A stretch of DNA of 9,357 nt, taken from an uncultured Bacillota bacterium (GTDB lineage: Bacteria; Bacillota; Clostridia; Peptostreptococcales; Anaerovoracaceae). The position numbers and the translations under genes were made by a program. The notes beneath the pieces were generated by a model, which saw only the letters and a list, made by a program, of their open reading frames with translations, had not been told where the DNA came from and searched no databases. The first letter of the stretch is position 1. Each line of letters starts with the position of its first letter. Positions 5,910-9,357 of this stretch are shown in pieces. The DNA lies in the NCBI GenBank assembly GCA_946631075.1, contig CAMOZS010000054.1, positions 1-9,357 on the forward strand, read 5' to 3'.

Positions 5910-6872
5910 TCACTCCATATCATCCCGCAGGGACTTGCCGCTGTTGGACTCCTCCACCGGGGCCAGGGTCAGGCCGATGACGCCCGCCAGGATCAGGGTT
6001 CCGCACACGTAATGGTACCAGTAGAGAGGCTCCCCGAGGATCAGGGCTCCCGCGATGATGGACACCAGAGTGGACGCGCTGTTGAAGGCGGTGCTCTGGA
6101 CGATCTGCATATGGGCCAGCATGAAGGCCATGAACTGGGCCGACAGCAGGATGCATCCGATGCCCAGGAAGGATACCCAGATCACGAACTGAGGGTGCCT
6201 TAAGGGCTCGAAAAGGCTGTAGAGATCGTGGTCAGCCAGGGCCCGGACCAGAGCCGCCCCGTAGAAGATGACGAAGCCTCCCGCCGCGATGCAGGTCGTG
6301 ATCTCGATGGGAGCGAACACTCCCCGGACATAGCGGGCGGACACGTTCTGACAGCCCATGAAGATGCTGCTGATGGTCATGATGATCAGGCCGGTCACGT
6401 TGAGCCGGATATCGGTGGCGTTCAGGATGACCAGGACCAGGAGGGCCGCTACCGTCACCACCACGAAGATGTTCTGCAGCCGGGTGGACCGCTCGCCCAG
6501 GACGATCCGGCCGATGATCTTGGCGAAGATGGGCACCATGGCGTAGACGATGGCCCCCTCGATGGATGTGGTGAAATACATGGCCAGGATCTGCAGGATC
6601 ATGAAGAGCATATAAAAAGCGGCAGTCATGTAGAGCATTTTCTTAGGCCGGCCCGGCTCCTTCTTCGGGTACTTGCCCAGGGCCCTGCTTCCCAGGATGA
6701 ACAGGATGACCCCGATCAGGGCAGCCATATACCGGTAGGCCAGCAGGACCAGGGTGTCCGCGAAGGGCACGCACTGCTTGATACCGAAAAAGGAGAATCC
6801 GACGCAGCCGGTGAATGCCACCCCTGCCGCGTACAGTTTCCACTTGCTGACTTCCTGCGCTCCTGTGCTCAT
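5910..6872 (-). CDS. EamA-family (DMT superfamily) transporter
   Basis: Predicted membrane transporter of the drug/metabolite superfamily; members export amino acids, metabolites or drugs, and the substrate here cannot be read from the sequence. The 320 residues contain about ten membrane segments (roughly 12-31, 40-60, 79-99, 104-124, 134-151, 157-176, 190-210, 229-249, 260-280 and 285-303) in two EamA repeats. The repeats carry matching LGE motifs after their fourth segments, LGER (125-128) and LGEP (279-282). The tail after 304 is short, charged and cytoplasmic. The ATG overlaps the mntP stop by four bases (ATGA), with GAGGAG eight bases upstream inside mntP, so it should be co-translated with mntP. 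Confidence 0.9.
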   Translation of the reverse strand: MSTGAQEVSKWKLYAAGVAFTGCVGFSFFGIKQCVPFADTLVLLAYRYMAALIGVILFILGSRALGKYPKKEPGRPKKMLYMTAAFYMLFMILQILAMYFTTSIEGAIVYAMVPIFAKIIGRIVLGERSTRLQNIFVVVTVAALLVLVILNATDIRLNVTGLIIMTISSIFMGCQNVSARYVRGVFAPIEITTCIAAGGFVIFYGAALVRALADHDLYSLFEPLRHPQFVIWVSFLGIGCILLSAQFMAFMLAHMQIVQSTAFNSASTLVSIIAGALILGEPLYWYHYVCGTLILAGVIGLTLAPVEESNSGKSLRDDME

Positions 6873-7447
6873 AAAATAACTCCTCTTACAAAAATTTCCA
6901 CTCCGATAAAAATCAGGATGCAGCCGCCGAGGATCCCGGCCTTTCCGGCCAGGCGCGTCCCCAGCTTTTTGCCGGCGGTCAGCCCTCCCATACAGATCAG
7001 GAAGGTCACCGCCGCTATGATCAGGGCCGCCCCAAAGGCTGCGCCCGCCCCGTAGCCGGCAATGGCGAAGCCCACCGACAGGGCGTCGATGGAAGTGGCT
7101 ACGCCCTGGACCAGCAGGGTCCCCATGGTAAGGACCCGGGTCTCTTCACTGACCTCCGCCCCGCCTCTTGCCTCCAGGATCATCTTTCCTCCGATCCACA
7201 GGAGCAGGGCCAGAGCGATCCAGGGAATGAATCCCTCGAAGGCCCGGAACTGGCGGACCATCTCATGGACGCAGAACCAGCCGATGACCGGCATCAGAAA
7301 CTGGAAGAAGGCGTAGGTCCCGGCGATCAGGACCTCCTTTCGCCTCCTCATACCCGGCTCGCTGAGCCCGTTGGCGATAGACACCGAAAAAGCGTCCATG
7401 GCAAGGCCGATGCCAAGCAGCACGCTGTTCAGAACGAAACCGATCAT
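6869..7447 (-). CDS. mntP: Manganese efflux pump MntP
   Basis: Small inner membrane exporter that removes excess Mn(II). The 192 residues form six membrane segments in two related halves, each with an acidic motif in the membrane: AMDAFSVSIANGL (16-28, Asp18) and SIDALSVGFA (119-128, Asp121). The aspartates correspond to residues needed for export in E. coli MntP. The second half has GGLTAGKKLG (154-163), also typical. In many bacteria mntP is preceded by a manganese-sensing yybP-ykoY riboswitch. That is impossible directly upstream here because the start overlaps the maf stop by four bases, so any manganese control must act at the operon promoter outside the window. It overlaps the EamA transporter gene downstream. 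Confidence 0.96.
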   Translation of the reverse strand: MIGFVLNSVLLGIGLAMDAFSVSIANGLSEPGMRRRKEVLIAGTYAFFQFLMPVIGWFCVHEMVRQFRAFEGFIPWIALALLLWIGGKMILEARGGAEVSEETRVLTMGTLLVQGVATSIDALSVGFAIAGYGAGAAFGAALIIAAVTFLICMGGLTAGKKLGTRLAGKAGILGGCILIFIGVEIFVRGVIL

Positions 7448-8004
7448 CGCAGAAGATCCTCCACCCGGTACATGGGGAATCCGATCACGTTGTCCATGTC
7501 CCCTTCGATGTGATCGATGTATTTGCCGAAGGACTCCTGGATGGCGTAGCCGCCGGCCTTATCGTAGGGCTCCGGGGTCTGCACATAGGCCCGCAGCTCC
7601 TCATCGGAATAATGGCCGAAATACACATCGGTCACGTCATAGAGGCACCTTTTCTCCGCCGGATCGGCGGCGCTGTCGATCAGGCAGACCCCGGTGATCA
7701 CCTGGTGCTTCTGATCTCTGAGCATGGAAAGGATCCGGAAGGCCTCTTCCTCCCCCCGGGGTTTGCCGATGATCTGCCCCTCATAGACCACGATGGTATC
7801 GGCCGCGATGATCAGTCCCTGCCTCTCTTCCGCCACATGGGCGGCCTTGGCAAAGGAAAGATACATGACCGCGGTTTCCGGACTCATGGCAATGGGAAGG
7901 CTCTCGTCGATCTGTGCCGGGTGGATCTCCGCCCGGATCCCCCTCTTCTGAAACATCTCCATCCGCCGGGGCGAGGCACTGGCCAGAATGATATCCTCCC
8001 GCAT
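7444..8004 (-). CDS. maf: Maf-family nucleoside triphosphate pyrophosphatase
   Basis: Cytoplasmic housekeeping enzyme that hydrolyses non-canonical or surplus nucleoside triphosphates to monophosphates; Maf has also been tied to septum formation in Bacillus. The 186 residues carry LASASPRR (7-14), AADTIV with the catalytic Asp69 (67-72), GKP (80-82), ITGV (103-106), EPYDKAGGYAIQ (145-156) and VIGFP (173-177). The DKAGxYxIQ form suits the dTTP/UTP (YhdE-like) branch rather than the m7GTP branch. I start at the ATG at 8004, which shares one base with the sir2 stop (TGATG). A GTG at 8007 would add one residue and give a four-base overlap; the sequence does not decide strictly. The stop overlaps mntP. 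Confidence 0.95.
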   Translation of the reverse strand: MREDIILASASPRRMEMFQKRGIRAEIHPAQIDESLPIAMSPETAVMYLSFAKAAHVAEERQGLIIAADTIVVYEGQIIGKPRGEEEAFRILSMLRDQKHQVITGVCLIDSAADPAEKRCLYDVTDVYFGHYSDEELRAYVQTPEPYDKAGGYAIQESFGKYIDHIEGDMDNVIGFPMYRVEDLLR

Positions 8005-8744
8005 CACAGGTTACCTACCGCTTCCCCCAGCACCTTCCCGATGGGGTCATGGATCACCAGATCGGCCCGGCCGTCGTAGGATGTGCTGGACTTATTGATC
8101 AGGACCAGGTGCTTTCCCCGGAAGTAGTTGACGAATCCCGCCGCCGGATAGACCACCAGCGAAGTCCCGCCGATGATCAGGGTATCCGCCCCGCCGATGG
8201 CATCCACCGCTCCCCGGATCTGGGCGTCATCCAGCATCTCCTCATAGAGGACCACGTCCGGCTTGACGATCCCTCCGCACTTTTCGCATTTGGGGATGTG
8301 TCCCTCGCAGCGGTCCGGATCCATCACATAGTCAAGATCGTAGGATGCTCCGCAGTCCATGCAGAAATTCCGCAGGACCGATCCGTGCAGCTCGTAGACG
8401 GTTTTGCTGCCGGCCTTCTGATGGAGGCCGTCGATGTTCTGGGTCACTACCGCCGAAAGCTTTCCCATCTCCTCCAGTTTAGCCAGGGCCAGATGGGCCG
8501 GGTTGGGCTGGGCCTCGGGGTAGACCATGTTGTTCTTATAGTAGTCAAAAAAGGTCTCTGTATCCCGCAGGAAAAAGCTGTGGGAGATCATCTGCTCCGG
8601 ACTCATGCCGTAAGCCTGCTGGGCATTGTACAGGCCCTGCTCCGACCGGAAATCCGGGATGTCGCTTTCGGTGGAGACCCCCGCCCCGCCGAAAAAGACG
8701 ATGTTATCGCTCTCTTTTAATATCTTTGTCAGTTCCTCATACAT
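8004..8744 (-). CDS. cobB: NAD-dependent protein deacylase, Sir2 family (CobB-like)
   Basis: Removes acyl groups from protein lysines using NAD+, making nicotinamide and O-acetyl-ADP-ribose; in bacteria a common target is acetyl-CoA synthetase. The 246 residues show the NAD-binding GAGVSTESDIPDFRS (20-34), TQNIDGLH (101-108), catalytic His120 in ELHGS, a zinc ribbon of Cys128/Cys131 and Cys153/Cys156, and GTSLVVYPAA (193-202). The position usually held by Gly in ESGIPDFR is Asp28, and Cys146 is an extra cysteine close to the zinc loop. No desuccinylase Y/R pair (YxxR after the first motif) is apparent, favouring deacetylation. AAGGAGG lies eight bases before the ATG. The MFS gene ends 16 bases upstream and maf follows with an overlap. 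Confidence 0.97.
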   Translation of the reverse strand: MYEELTKILKESDNIVFFGGAGVSTESDIPDFRSEQGLYNAQQAYGMSPEQMISHSFFLRDTETFFDYYKNNMVYPEAQPNPAHLALAKLEEMGKLSAVVTQNIDGLHQKAGSKTVYELHGSVLRNFCMDCGASYDLDYVMDPDRCEGHIPKCEKCGGIVKPDVVLYEEMLDDAQIRGAVDAIGGADTLIIGGTSLVVYPAAGFVNYFRGKHLVLINKSSTSYDGRADLVIHDPIGKVLGEAVGNL

Positions 8745-8760
8745 AGATCCGTCCTCCTTT

Positions 8761-9357
8761 TTATTTTCTGATCCGGTCGACTACGCAGAAGACGATCACC
8801 GCCCCCGCCGCCGTCGCCAGCGTCGCTATGAAAGTCAGCATCTTGGCTCCGCTCACATCCAGGATCCATCCGCCCAGAAGGCTGGAAAAGATCGTGGTCA
8901 CTGTGATCATGGTGGTGAACAGGGCCTGTCCCCGGACCGCCTCGCCCGGGCTCATATTCTCTCCAGTGAAATAGACCATGCCCGGAAGGAAAAGGGCGAA
9001 GGACACCAGCTGGAAGGCCTGGGCCGCGTAGAGCATGGCTACCGAACCGGCCAGCCAGCAAAGGCCGATCTTCACTGTGAATCCGGCCGCCGCCACCTTG
9101 AGCAAAAGCTGGCAGGAGAACCGCCTCTTCAGCCGGCTGAAGAAGACCATGGTCGGGATCTCCAGAAATGCCATCACTCCCAGGATCCGCCCCATATCCT
9201 CGCTGGTTCCGCCCACATCGGTCACGATCTGGACCATATAATTGTTCAGGATCGAGTTGCTGAAAAACAGCCCCACGACTCCGATATTGAGTACGAAAAA
9301 GAGTTTGTTGCGCCGGATGAATTCCCGCAGGGGGATCTTTTCCTCCTCCGCCTTCTC
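8761..9357 (-). CDS. Major facilitator superfamily transporter, C-terminal half (5' end outside window)
   Basis: The reading frame is open to the right edge and codes for the last 198 residues of a membrane transporter. A GTG at 9276 lies inside a membrane segment and is not a credible start. The fragment starts with a charged loop (1-18, EKAEEEK then REFIRRNK), as expected between the two halves of a twelve-segment carrier. It continues with six hydrophobic segments (about 20-39, 56-75, 83-100, 105-126, 145-166 and 172-192), with a basic SRLKRRF turn at 74-80. General look and loop pattern fit the MFS_1-like / 3-phenylpropionate-permease (PPP) group, but this assignment and any substrate are uncertain. 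It precedes sir2 by 16 bases and is probably in the same operon. Confidence 0.85.
   Translation of the reverse strand, partial: EKAEEEKIPLREFIRRNKLFFVLNIGVVGLFFSNSILNNYMVQIVTDVGGTSEDMGRILGVMAFLEIPTMVFFSRLKRRFSCQLLLKVAAAGFTVKIGLCWLAGSVAMLYAAQAFQLVSFALFLPGMVYFTGENMSPGEAVRGQALFTTMITVTTIFSSLLGGWILDVSGAKMLTFIATLATAAGAVIVFCVVDRIRK

Noticed and set aside
6228..7055. Plus-strand frame of 275 codons opposite the EamA and mntP genes
   Set aside because: Its product is a hydrophilic Asp/His/Gln-rich string, as expected from reading membrane-protein codons in reverse; it even spans two real genes.

Overview
The window is an ordinary, densely packed piece of bacterial chromosome, most likely from a GC-rich member of the Clostridia (Bacillota). 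Three things point there: the division cluster has the Gram-positive order mraZ-rsmH-ftsL-PBP, the ribosome binding sites are strong AGGAGG types, and the promoters look like sigma-A promoters. I cannot name a genus. It holds eleven genes (nine complete, one cut at each end). I see no rRNA, tRNA, insertion sequence, CRISPR array or phage gene.

Left part (1-3256, minus strand): the start of the division and cell wall (dcw) cluster, read from right to left. A good promoter drives mraZ (regulator), rsmH (16S rRNA methyltransferase), an FtsL-like division protein and a class B penicillin-binding protein that runs off the left edge. mraZ/rsmH and rsmH/ftsL overlap, so they are very probably co-transcribed. 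Evenly spaced TGG triplets over the mraZ promoter are a candidate MraZ operator. A short hairpin and a promoter-like pair of hexamers lie before the PBP gene.

Middle (3257-4734): a divergent control region of about 260 bases, with one strand strikingly rich in pyrimidines, separates the dcw cluster from a plus-strand pair: a small lipoprotein of unknown function and lgt, the enzyme that attaches lipid to such proteins. The lipoprotein has its own promoter and is probably co-transcribed with lgt.

Right part (4744-9357, minus strand): ychF, with its own extended -10 promoter, lies downstream of a compact gene string transcribed toward it: an MFS transporter (cut by the right edge), a Sir2 deacylase, a Maf-type nucleotide pyrophosphatase, the manganese exporter mntP and an EamA-family transporter. 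Three of these junctions are 1-4 base overlaps and the fourth is a 16-base gap, so they look like one operon whose promoter lies beyond the window. lgt and ychF converge with only 9 bases between their stop codons and no visible terminator.

Nothing here looks like a new defence, mobile or biosynthetic system. The points most worth checking are the MraZ operator and G-rich tract before mraZ, the unknown lipoprotein beside lgt, and the control elements between ftsL and the PBP gene.
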